Source: an uncultured Eubacterium sp. (GTDB lineage Bacteria; Bacillota_A; Clostridia; Lachnospirales; Lachnospiraceae). Taken from it: a stretch of DNA of 5,917 nt. The translations under genes were made by a program, and so were the position numbers. Shown in pieces: positions 1 to 5,840 of the stretch. The notes below the pieces were generated by a model, which saw nothing but the letters and a program-made list of their open reading frames with translations, searched no databases and was not told where the DNA came from. Numbering within the stretch: the first letter of the stretch is position 1; the number at the start of each line of letters is the position of its first letter. The stretch is taken from the NCBI GenBank assembly GCA_948759685.1, contig CAQBGY010000219.1, positions 1 through 5,917 of the forward strand, written 5' to 3'.

Positions 1-289
1 AGTACATCGTGTTCACATCAATGATAATCTCGTCAAAAAGGGTAGCGTCCTGCCGAAGCCCCCGCAGGCTGATTGCCCCATCCGCTTCCATCTCCCGCAG
101 AATTTCCATATAGGACTTCCCGCCGGGGTCACAGAAATGGACATTGAGGGGTATCCGCTCCGGCACGACATTGATGTTGTCGTAGCTTTCGTTCTTCCTC
201 TCATTGTGCCGTTCAGCCGCCCCAATGTCGGAGGACTTGTACTGCTTCACACGGGCGCAGCTCATATCGGGCCTTGGTTCTTTTGCCAT
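1..289 (-). CDS. MobV/Pre-family relaxase (TnpZ-like), N-terminal 96 residues only
   Basis: This is the start of a plasmid mobilisation/recombination relaxase of the Mob_Pre family. Such enzymes nick one strand at oriT, stay attached to the 5' end, and lead the strand into the recipient cell. The 96 visible residues begin MAKEPRPDMSCARVKQYKSS and include the conserved early segment with the paired motif AAERHNERKN (residues 24-33), then VVPERIPLNVHF (41-52) and LFDEIIIDVNTMY (84-96). I recognise these as typical of clostridial MobV proteins. The later metal-binding histidine motif lies beyond the window edge. The ATG is preceded by an AAGGAGG ribosome binding site (about 295-301). The gene lies 145 bp downstream of the P-loop ATPase gene, with the probable oriT between them, as usual for MobV systems. 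By position it corresponds to tnpZ of Tn4451. The gene is cut by the window, not evidently broken. Confidence 0.88.
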   Translation of the reverse strand, partial: MAKEPRPDMSCARVKQYKSSDIGAAERHNERKNESYDNINVVPERIPLNVHFCDPGGKSYMEILREMEADGAISLRGLRQDATLFDEIIIDVNTMY

Positions 290-325
290 CGGTTCCTCCT
301 TTCCGAGAGGTGGCGGGGGAGCGCC

Positions 326-363
326 GTTACACAACATTCTGCGAATGTGTGTAACCCACTATG
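326..363 (-). other. Probable origin of transfer (oriT) for the MobV relaxase
   Basis: An inverted repeat sits 37 bp upstream of the relaxase start. GTTACACA and CATTC (326-339, with one bulged A at 334) pair with GAATG and TGTGTAAC (343-355) around a 3-nt loop. On the minus strand the repeat is entered from the sequence TAGTGGGTTACAC (361 down to 349). This matches 11 of 13 bases of the pMV158-type MobV nick region TAGTGTGTTATAC, as I recall it. By that alignment the nick would fall between minus-strand positions 355 and 354, at the foot of the hairpin. MobV origins usually lie just upstream of their relaxase gene, as here. The structure is seen in the sequence; the nick position is inferred. 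Confidence 0.7.
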
Positions 364-434
364 ACACTTTCGGCTTCGCCGCAAAGATGTCGTGGGCAAG
401 GGCTTTCCCCCCTTGACCTCCCTTAAAACCTCAA

Positions 435-1496
435 TCAAAAAGGCAGGCCGTCATCTGCCATGACTGCCTGCCGTTCCTCTTTCGGTTTTTCGCCCACCGT
501 CAAAGCCCAGTACCACAGAAAGCCCTCCTTCACCGAGTGAACGCCGGCTTTCTTCTTGGCCTTTTTGATGGTCGATTTCTTGAAGCCTGCGGCTTCAAGT
601 TTTACTTCGCACTCGGCAGCAAGCTGCGGCCTGCCGTCTGAAAGAAGCTCTTTCAGAAACGCAACAGCGCCGTCTACCTTTTCGCTCGGCCTGCCCAGCT
701 TTGGGGCAAAAAGGGAAAAGGCTTCGTCCGCTGTCAGTTCAATTTCGTCCTGGAAGTTTACGCCCTTGTCGGTCACTTCAAAGACAATGGCGTTGCCGGT
801 CGGGGCGAGATTGGACTTCACCTGCACCATATACCGCTCCGAAAGGTTCTCCTTGTTCTGCGTCCTCGCCACCGCCAGAATACTTCTTGCGGCGGCGGCA
901 ATGTCGATTGAGCCGTTGGTTCGGTACAGCGGGGAGGTATCCCTGTTCTTGTTCATGTGCGCCACAACAACGATTGCACAGCCCGTTTCCTGCCCGATTT
1001 TGATAAGGTGGTTCAGCTCCGTCCTCGTTTTGTTGGCGTCGTTCATGGAGCAATCTTCCCCGATATACGAACTCAACGGGTCAAGAATGAGCAGCCTGAC
1101 ATTGTACCGTTCGATTGCCTGTCGCAGCCGGTCATCTCCAAAGGTCAGGTGCTTTTCATTCTCCTTGATGAAGATAAGATTATCACGATTGCCGCCGGAA
1201 GCGATAAACCTCGGCACAACCGTATCGTCTGCATCATCCTCCGTGGTCTGGTAAATCACCGTCATGGGTTCGCTTGCTTCCTCTACCTCTTGGAAAGGCA
1301 GGGGCTTCCCATCGGTCAGCAGGGCAGACAGCGCAAGCATGAATTTGCTCTTGCCATCGCCCGGATCGCCTTGGAGCAGGGTTATCTTCCCGAATGGGAT
1401 ATAGGGATACCACAGCCATTTCACCTCCCTGGGCGTGACCTCGCTCGCCCTGATAATCTCCAAAGTAACCGTGTCGTTGCTTCCGTTTGGGGTCAT
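435..1496 (-). CDS. RepA-like P-loop ATPase at the TnpY position (AAA_25 type)
   Basis: A 353-residue RecA/RepA-fold ATPase. Visible motifs are a Walker A, GDPGDGKS, at residues 43-50; an acidic TTEDD at 84-88 following the second strand; a Walker B, VRLLILDPLSSY, with Asp139; a VVVAH motif ending at His180; and GSIDIAAAARSILAVAR (195-211), typical of RepA/DnaB-like ATPases. The C-terminal third, from about LGRPSEKVDGAVAFL on, looks like a small winged-helix or DNA-binding tail rich in lysine (KKSTIKKAKKK). An upstream GTG at 1547 would extend the frame, but it lies inside a terminator-like hairpin. The ATG at 1496 has an excellent AAAGGAGGT site 6 nt upstream, so I take that start. The gene leads into oriT and the relaxase and is probably cotranscribed with it. 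Position and P-loop fit TnpY of Tn4451. A role in replication or processing of the mobilised circle is an inference from the family. Confidence 0.85.
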   Translation of the reverse strand: MTPNGSNDTVTLEIIRASEVTPREVKWLWYPYIPFGKITLLQGDPGDGKSKFMLALSALLTDGKPLPFQEVEEASEPMTVIYQTTEDDADDTVVPRFIASGGNRDNLIFIKENEKHLTFGDDRLRQAIERYNVRLLILDPLSSYIGEDCSMNDANKTRTELNHLIKIGQETGCAIVVVAHMNKNRDTSPLYRTNGSIDIAAAARSILAVARTQNKENLSERYMVQVKSNLAPTGNAIVFEVTDKGVNFQDEIELTADEAFSLFAPKLGRPSEKVDGAVAFLKELLSDGRPQLAAECEVKLEAAGFKKSTIKKAKKKAGVHSVKEGFLWYWALTVGEKPKEERQAVMADDGLPF

Positions 1497-1502
1497 TGTG
1501 CG

Positions 1503-1511
1503 ACCTCCTTT
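1503..1511 (-). promoter_or_regulatory. Ribosome binding site fixing the start of the P-loop ATPase
   Basis: AAAGGAGGT, 6 nt before the ATG at 1496, is a near-perfect anti-16S match. It decides against the longer GTG-initiated frame from 1547. The surrounding string is almost identical to the initiation region of the TnpV gene. Confidence 0.85.
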
Positions 1512-1538
1512 CAGTTGATTTTGCTGCCCTGGGCAACA

Positions 1539-1568
1539 GAAAAGCACCGTATCGCTACGGTGCTTTTC
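1539..1568 (-). terminator. Perfect 13-bp-stem hairpin upstream of the ATPase gene (bidirectional terminator or attenuator)
   Basis: GAAAAGCACCGTA (1539-1551) is followed by the 4-nt loop TCGC and its exact complement TACGGTGCTTTTC (1556-1568). On both strands a GC-containing stem ends in a T run (TTTTC), so it can act as an intrinsic terminator in either direction. It lies only 27 bp before the ATPase ribosome binding site. Minus-strand transcripts coming from tnpX/tnpV across the cargo would be stopped here, and so would plus-strand antisense transcripts from the ATPase side. Because little room is left for a promoter between it and the gene, it may also be a leader attenuator. The structure is certain; its use is inferred. 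Confidence 0.75.
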
Positions 1569-1597
1569 TCCGGCTCAGATGTGTGCTTTGATGGGGG

Positions 1598-1626
1598 TTG
1601 AATGTCGCTTGGGTTGGTGGTATACT
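1598..1626 (+). promoter_or_regulatory. Sigma-A-type promoter of the cargo operon, with extended -10
   Basis: TTGAAT (1598-1603) and TATACT (1621-1626) are separated by exactly 17 bp. TGG stands directly before the -10 box and supplies the TGn extended -10 element. Transcription would begin near 1633, leaving a leader of about 40 nt before the ATG at 1673. It points away from the ATPase and relaxase genes, so the cargo is expressed independently of the transfer genes. No operator-like repeat is evident around it. Confidence 0.7.
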
Positions 1627-1672
1627 ATATCCATAGTGATTCGACAAACGCTAAATTTACGGGGGTACCTAA

Positions 1673-2254
1673 ATGAACCTGCTTTATGAAAAATATAAAA
1701 ACTTGAAGATAGATGGTAGCTGGATTGGCTTAGAAGCGGGAACGCAAACACCGTATTTTTGCACTCCTATTGGAGCGGAAATCATTGGCTGGGATAATGG
1801 CATACACTACTGCTTTATTAAGAGCTTTGGAGATATGGTGTTCTGCGTCAACCCGGAAACCTGCTGCGATTACAATGTCTATCCAATTGCCCGTAATTTC
1901 TGCGATTTCTTGGGGCTGATACTCGCCACTGGTAATACAAATATTTTGCAACAGATTATTTGGTGGGATAAAAAAAGGTTTGAGAATTTTGTTAATAGTC
2001 CAGAAGAACAGGAATGGAGAGTTCGGCCCGAAGTGGAAGGTGCCTTGAGTACAATTCGCAAAGGGACAGGTATAGCACCGATAGATACCCCGTTTGAATA
2101 TATCAAGGATTTGCAAAGCGATTTCCCCTATGAACAAATTCCATTTACAAATGAGTATTATGATACTTTAGGACTTGAACGGCCAGACGGAACAGAGCCA
2201 GAAGAAAGCGGCTTCGAGTTTAGAACTGTAGAATTTAAGGTTGAGAAAAACTAA
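1673..2254 (+). CDS. Uncharacterised cargo protein, 193 residues, possibly SUKH/SMI1-KNR4-like
   Basis: First gene of the cargo pair. The protein is soluble, with no signal peptide or membrane segment. The N-terminal half contains a cysteine- and aromatic-rich block (Cys30, 47, 58, 64, 65, 77) with the strings TPYFCTPIGAEIIGWDNG, MVFCVNPETCCDY and VYPIARNFCDFLGLILATGN. The middle contains IIWWDKKRFENFV (95-107), and the C-terminal part has FEYIKDLQSDFPYEQIPF and EYYDTLGLE. I recognise these strings from uncharacterised clostridial proteins, some of which I remember as longer than this one, but I know no function. The run from MVFCVNP to FCDFLGLIL resembles the second half of SUKH (SMI1/KNR4) proteins, many of which are toxin-immunity proteins. 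The usual N-terminal SUKH signature is not clear. Initiation is at ATG 1673 behind GGGGGT. Base composition is more AT-rich than in the gene after it. The next gene starts 27 bp downstream, so the two form an operon. Confidence 0.75.
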   Translation: MNLLYEKYKNLKIDGSWIGLEAGTQTPYFCTPIGAEIIGWDNGIHYCFIKSFGDMVFCVNPETCCDYNVYPIARNFCDFLGLILATGNTNILQQIIWWDKKRFENFVNSPEEQEWRVRPEVEGALSTIRKGTGIAPIDTPFEYIKDLQSDFPYEQIPFTNEYYDTLGLERPDGTEPEESGFEFRTVEFKVEKN

Positions 2255-2281
2255 ATGGCAATTTGAAACGGAGTATTTACC

Positions 2282-3232
2282 ATGCTACAAATAGTTTTTT
2301 CCGACAGTGAGTGTGGGTCATTGAAGCTGGCCACACATTGGGGGCCGTCCAGTTGGGATGATGGGCCAATCGGATTTATTTTCGGTGACGGAGAGCGAGA
2401 ACCTACTCAGGAGGAGAAGGATCAGGCTATGGCCCAGCTCAAGGCCCAATGGGAGGCAGAAAACCGCCGGGCGCGGCCCGTGGGCGGCGACCCTGGGGAT
2501 GTGTTATGCCCGTCTGTTGGATTGGACATCGGCCCCATAAGCGGCCCTGATGTGGAGAAGGCCCGGTTTGATTTGCTTACCGCTTGGTTGGGGGGCGATT
2601 TCCCACTCCCAGATTGCGACCCGGACGATTATGCCCAGCGAGATATGCTTTGGGAACAACGCCAGCGGGACAGAGAGCGGCTTTTGGAGGGTGGAAAACA
2701 CGGCGAGGCTGTGCGAATCTGGTACAGCAACGCACCTTACTCCCTGTGTGGGTTTTATGATGTGCTTTGGCAACTACGGGACTGTAACTGCCCTGTGACC
2801 GCTTTAGAAATGCCCCGGTGGATGCCATGGGAAGATGGCACAGTGCAATCCTGTTTGAACTGGGGAGAACTTTCTCCGGGAGACTGGGCGGCGTATCTGC
2901 CTTTGGAGCGGGAAATCCCCCAAAATGTTCGCAGAGCTATCGCTATGGAGTGGTCACAGCTTCGAGAGGAAAATGCGCCCTTGCGTGCTGTTGTCAATGG
3001 GCGTCTGCACAGTGTTGGGGAGGACTTCTACGACCCATTTATTCGTGCTCATATCCCTGATGGAACCTTTCGGGTGGCTCAGCTTATTGGTGAGGTGATT
3101 GGGCGACACCAACTGGGTATCGGCGACTGGTGGATTGCCAAGCGTATCCAGGCTATGGAAAACCGGGGGGAGCTGATTACGGTGTCCAAGGGTGACCGTT
3201 TCTATCGGGACGAAGTGTGCCGAACTCAATAA
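2282..3232 (+). CDS. DUF1835/DUF3658-family protein, function unknown
   Basis: Second gene of the cargo pair, 316 residues. It opens MLQIVFSDSECGSLKLA, a typical DUF1835 start (hydrophobic strand, then S-x-x-GSLK). It continues through a helix-rich, charged linker (about 40-66) and CPSVGLDIGPIS (76-87). Residues 145-167 (RIWYSNAPYSLCGFYDVLWQL and neighbours) match the conserved RIWYS-x-x-P-x-x-x-CGFY core I recall for this family. The C-terminal part, RAVVNGRLHSVGEDFYDPFI (235-254) and AQLIGEVIGRHQLGIGDWWIAKRI (266-289), fits DUF3658, ending in a small winged-helix-like segment. Length is ordinary for the two-domain family and all blocks are present, so it looks intact. The start is ATG 2282, with GGAG (2270-2273) 8 nt upstream. 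Composition is clearly more GC-rich than the first cargo gene, which suggests separate origins. The biochemical function of the family is not known to me. No membrane segments are seen. Confidence 0.85.
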   Translation: MLQIVFSDSECGSLKLATHWGPSSWDDGPIGFIFGDGEREPTQEEKDQAMAQLKAQWEAENRRARPVGGDPGDVLCPSVGLDIGPISGPDVEKARFDLLTAWLGGDFPLPDCDPDDYAQRDMLWEQRQRDRERLLEGGKHGEAVRIWYSNAPYSLCGFYDVLWQLRDCNCPVTALEMPRWMPWEDGTVQSCLNWGELSPGDWAAYLPLEREIPQNVRRAIAMEWSQLREENAPLRAVVNGRLHSVGEDFYDPFIRAHIPDGTFRVAQLIGEVIGRHQLGIGDWWIAKRIQAMENRGELITVSKGDRFYRDEVCRTQ

Positions 3233-3319
3233 GAGAAAACTTCCCATTTGTCGAGGTGTTATTGATTTTAATTCCTTCCACTACACAAGGGACTTAATGA
3301 CTTCTTGATTACTTCCCGA

Positions 3320-3357
3320 AAAAGGAAGCTGCCACCTCTCAATGACAGCTTCCTTTT
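3320..3357 (-). terminator. Intrinsic terminator after tnpV, facing the cargo operon
   Basis: AAAAGGAAGCTG (3320-3331) pairs with CAGCTTCCTTTT (3346-3357). CA/TG extend the stem inward, leaving an 8-nt loop. The single odd pair (3332/3345) is a G-U wobble in minus-strand RNA but a C/A mismatch in plus-strand RNA. The minus-strand product also ends in a five-T run (TTTTTCGG). It therefore best serves the tnpX-tnpV transcript, which ends 3 bp before it. It can also stop the convergent cargo transcript through the TTTT at 3354-3357. Confidence 0.85.
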
Positions 3358-3360
3358 GCC

Positions 3361-3732
3361 TTATGCGTAAATCAAATCGTTCAAGACCATTTCCTCGGCG
3401 GCAGAGCGGATATTATTCATCATTCCCACCCAGCGCAGTTGATTTTCGGCTTTCAGCCGCTCCGTCACGCCCTGACGCTCTGCCATGTCCTTTATGAGCC
3501 GTTCCATCATCTCGTTTGCGGACTGGTCGATTTCTTCAAGGTGCCCTGCCAGCTTATCGGACAATACAAGCTGAGAATAAATTGCCCGTCTGTGCTCTTT
3601 CAGATACCTCCACCTCATTCTGCCGTACTTGCCGATGTTCGGGCTGGCTGGGGGAGCAAGGCAGGGGAAATAATAGTCTCCGATAAGCTCGTAGCTGATA
3701 CCTGTTCTTTCGTCTTTGATGAAGTGTTCCAT
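3361..3732 (-). CDS. tnpV: TnpV-family transposon protein
   Basis: A 123-residue protein of the TnpV family found next to large serine recombinases in Tn4451-like elements. The N-terminus MEHFIKDERTGISYELIGDYYFPCL has the family's short strand-turn lead (Y-x-x-x-GDYYFPCL). The conserved core IGKYGRMRWRYLKEHRRAIYSQL (33-55) follows, then a long, probably helical region (EEIDQSANEMMERLIKDMAE) and the family-typical end RWVGMMNNIRSAAEEMVLNDLIY. The ATG at 3732 is chosen over an upstream ATG at 3804 because it has AAAGGAG 8 nt before it and begins the family-like sequence. The first 39 codons overlap the recombinase gene in a different frame. TnpV has been suggested to be an excisionase-like or accessory DNA-binding factor, but its role is not established. 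A strong terminator follows immediately. Confidence 0.88.
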   Translation of the reverse strand: MEHFIKDERTGISYELIGDYYFPCLAPPASPNIGKYGRMRWRYLKEHRRAIYSQLVLSDKLAGHLEEIDQSANEMMERLIKDMAERQGVTERLKAENQLRWVGMMNNIRSAAEEMVLNDLIYA

Positions 3733-5789
3733 TGTGCGTTCTCCTTTGCTTTTTTGTCGTGATAGGCTTTCAAGGTAACTTGATTGTGCTTCTCTTTGCG
3801 GCACTTATCGGAGCAAAGTGTCTGCTGGCTGTGCGTAGGCCAGAACAGCTTGCCGCACACAGCACATTTGCGCTGGCGGTAATAATGCTCTCCACGCTCC
3901 GCTTCCCGTTCTGCCTTTTTCTTATCCTGCCTTGCCTGATAACAGCACTCGTCAGAGCAGAATATCTGCCGGTTGCTTGCCGGGGTAAACTCCCTGCCGC
4001 AATGGGGGCAGACCTTCGGGGGGACAGACACGCCGCCGTTCGCCGCAATCTTCGCCGCCTTGCGCTTCTCCCGATATGCCTTTTCCCTGGCCCGCTGGCG
4101 GGCTAACCGTTCCTTTTCAGCCTGTTCCTCCTGCGCCCTGATTTCCTCTAACTCCTGTTCGGTGTAGGCAATATCGACTTTCCCGACATAGTTGAAGTAA
4201 ATATCGACCTTTTGCGTCCGGGCCTTTCCCGTCCCCGCCGTTTCATAGACAACGATCTTGTCAACGAGTTCGGAGAACATCATATCGGTCACTTCGGCGG
4301 GGTCTTTATATTTCCGTATCAGGGAAATGAAATGCTCAATATCAAGGGGCTTTGTCTTTTCTTCCGCAACGGCGGCTTTCAGCTTGTCCATCCTGGCTTC
4401 AAGGTCTGCCTGTTCGCTGTCATACTGCGCCGAAAGCTGCTTGTACTGCCTTTCGGGGAGCAGGCCGGACATGAGATTTTCATACAACCCCCGCACAAGT
4501 CTGGAAAGCTCGTCATATCGGGTCTGCAATCGCTTCAATTCCTGCTTGCTTTGCTGGGGCTTCGCTTCCTGCTTGTCGGCCCACAGGGATTGAAGTTCCG
4601 CCGCAAACGCTTCCTCGTCTTGCAGGACAAACCGTGAAAGCCGTTTGACCGCAGACAGGAGCAGGGCTTCCACATTGTTGGCGCTGATGGAGTGGGCCGT
4701 ACAGGTGTTGATCTGGCTGGCGTACCCGCCGCAGCGGAAAGAGTGCTGAATGGAGCCGTCTTTCTTACTGTGATGGGTCTGCAAGGTCATACGTCTGCCG
4801 CAATCGGCGCAATAAAGGTAGCCGCTCAGACGGTTATATTGACTGCCCCAGGGGGAGGCCCGCTCTACCCGCTTTATTCTGCGGTGAACGCTGTCCCACA
4901 GTTCTTGCGAAATGATGGCTTCATGCGTATTGGGAAACACATATTGTTCCGCTTCCTCGGTTTCCCTGCGCTTGTGCAGCTTGAAGTTCGTGACAACAGA
5001 CCTGTGCAGGACGGTGTGTCCAAGGTATTCCTGCCTGTTCAATATCTTCTGAACCGCCGAGAGCGACCAAAGGTATTTATCCGAAAATTTCTGCCCATGG
5101 TACTGCTCTGGATGTTTTTCCTTCGCGTGGGCGGCAGGGATTAAGACCTTTTCCTCGGTCAGTATGGCGGCGATTGTCCGTGAGCTTTTGCCCTCGTTGG
5201 CAAGCTGGAAGATATGCCGCACCACCTCGGCGGCTTCGGGGTCAACGACAAGCGTCTGCTTATCTCCCTCCACCCGGTTATAGCCATAGGGGATACTGCC
5301 CGAACAACGCTTCCCGTCTTTCATGCGTGAATCGAATACCGCCCGAATCTTATTGCTCGTGTCTTTGGCATAATATTCGTTCATTATATTCAAAAACGGG
5401 GCAAAATCGTTCTCAGAGGTGCTATTACTGTCAATACCGTTGTTTATGGCAATGAAGCGTACATCTTTCTGAGGAAGCAGGATTTCCGTATAAAATCCCA
5501 CTTGCAGGTAATTCCTTCCAAATCTGCTCATGTCCTTTACGATAATCGTGCCGATGTTCCCGGCTTCCGCTTCGGCTATCATTTCCATGAAGCCAGGACG
5601 GTTGAAATTAACTCCAGAATAACCGTCATCCGTAAAATGGCGAATGGCGGTGAAGCCATTTTTACGGGCGTAATCCTCCAGATATTTCTTTTGATTGGTG
5701 ATTGAATTTGACTCCCCAACCAGGTCATCATCTCTTGAAAGGCGCTCGTAAAGGGCTGTAATCCTCGCTTTTCCTGCCTTTTTTGACAT
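3615..5789 (-). CDS. tnpX: TnpX-like large serine recombinase with two extra C-terminal zinc fingers
   Basis: Site-specific recombinase of 724 residues that should excise the element as a circle and integrate it. The N-terminal resolvase domain (about 8-155) has YERLSRDD with catalytic Ser18, DDGYSGVNFNRPGF (54-67) and KDMSRFGRNY (85-94) with the catalytic arginines. A recombinase domain (about 165-300) contains SGSIPYGYNR. A zinc ribbon has CADC near 328 and later cysteines to about 365. A coiled-coil region (about 395-475) is followed by a DUF4368-type segment (about 480-540). After a basic helix come two C-x2-C...C-x3-C modules, at about 591-618 (CPHC...CSDEC) and 640-665 (CAVC...CSDKC). 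TnpX of Tn4451 is about 707 residues, so the length fits. The start is ATG 5789, 6 nt after GGAGGTG. The last 39 or so residues (polar, low complexity, ending SASTAE) are read from DNA that also encodes TnpV. Confidence 0.92.
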   Translation of the reverse strand: MSKKAGKARITALYERLSRDDDLVGESNSITNQKKYLEDYARKNGFTAIRHFTDDGYSGVNFNRPGFMEMIAEAEAGNIGTIIVKDMSRFGRNYLQVGFYTEILLPQKDVRFIAINNGIDSNSTSENDFAPFLNIMNEYYAKDTSNKIRAVFDSRMKDGKRCSGSIPYGYNRVEGDKQTLVVDPEAAEVVRHIFQLANEGKSSRTIAAILTEEKVLIPAAHAKEKHPEQYHGQKFSDKYLWSLSAVQKILNRQEYLGHTVLHRSVVTNFKLHKRRETEEAEQYVFPNTHEAIISQELWDSVHRRIKRVERASPWGSQYNRLSGYLYCADCGRRMTLQTHHSKKDGSIQHSFRCGGYASQINTCTAHSISANNVEALLLSAVKRLSRFVLQDEEAFAAELQSLWADKQEAKPQQSKQELKRLQTRYDELSRLVRGLYENLMSGLLPERQYKQLSAQYDSEQADLEARMDKLKAAVAEEKTKPLDIEHFISLIRKYKDPAEVTDMMFSELVDKIVVYETAGTGKARTQKVDIYFNYVGKVDIAYTEQELEEIRAQEEQAEKERLARQRAREKAYREKRKAAKIAANGGVSVPPKVCPHCGREFTPASNRQIFCSDECCYQARQDKKKAEREAERGEHYYRQRKCAVCGKLFWPTHSQQTLCSDKCRKEKHNQVTLKAYHDKKAKENAQWNTSSKTKEQVSATSLSETIISPALLPQPARTSASTAE
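3741..3747 (-). promoter_or_regulatory. Ribosome binding site fixing the tnpV start inside tnpX
   Basis: AAAGGAG, 8 nt before the ATG at 3732, lies within the recombinase coding sequence. It shows that tnpV is translated independently rather than only by coupling at a stop codon, since the recombinase stop is 118 bp further on. Confidence 0.8.
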
Positions 5790-5840
5790 TTTTTACACCT
5801 CCGTTTCTGTATGTAGATTTTCAGTTTAGAGAAGTTAGTT

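Noticed and set aside
397..415. CAAGGG...CCCTTG inverted repeat downstream of the ATPase stop as a terminator
   Set aside because: The stem is only 6 bp with a 7-nt loop and no T run on the minus strand; it would also cut off the relaxase gene. Left unannotated.
556..1254. Long plus-strand open frame of 232 codons opposite the ATPase gene
   Set aside because: It lies wholly antisense to a gene with clear Walker motifs, has no family-like sequence and no convincing ribosome binding site; it is a shadow frame.
1497..1547. GTG at 1547 as the ATPase start, adding 17 residues
   Set aside because: It lies inside the hairpin, lacks a ribosome binding site and adds a non-conserved-looking tail; the ATG at 1496 has a near-perfect site.
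1539..1568. The perfect inverted repeat as an attachment site or transposon end
   Set aside because: A stem with T runs on both strands next to a gene start is explained as a terminator; no duplicated target or matching repeat is seen on the other side of the cargo.
957..1601. Plus-strand open frame of 214 codons reaching into the hairpin region
   Set aside because: Antisense to the ATPase and its leader, ending in the hairpin and intergenic DNA; no recognisable domain.
4212..5144. Several plus-strand frames of 111-150 codons opposite the recombinase
   Set aside because: All are antisense shadows of an intact serine recombinase; none shows a domain or a start signal.
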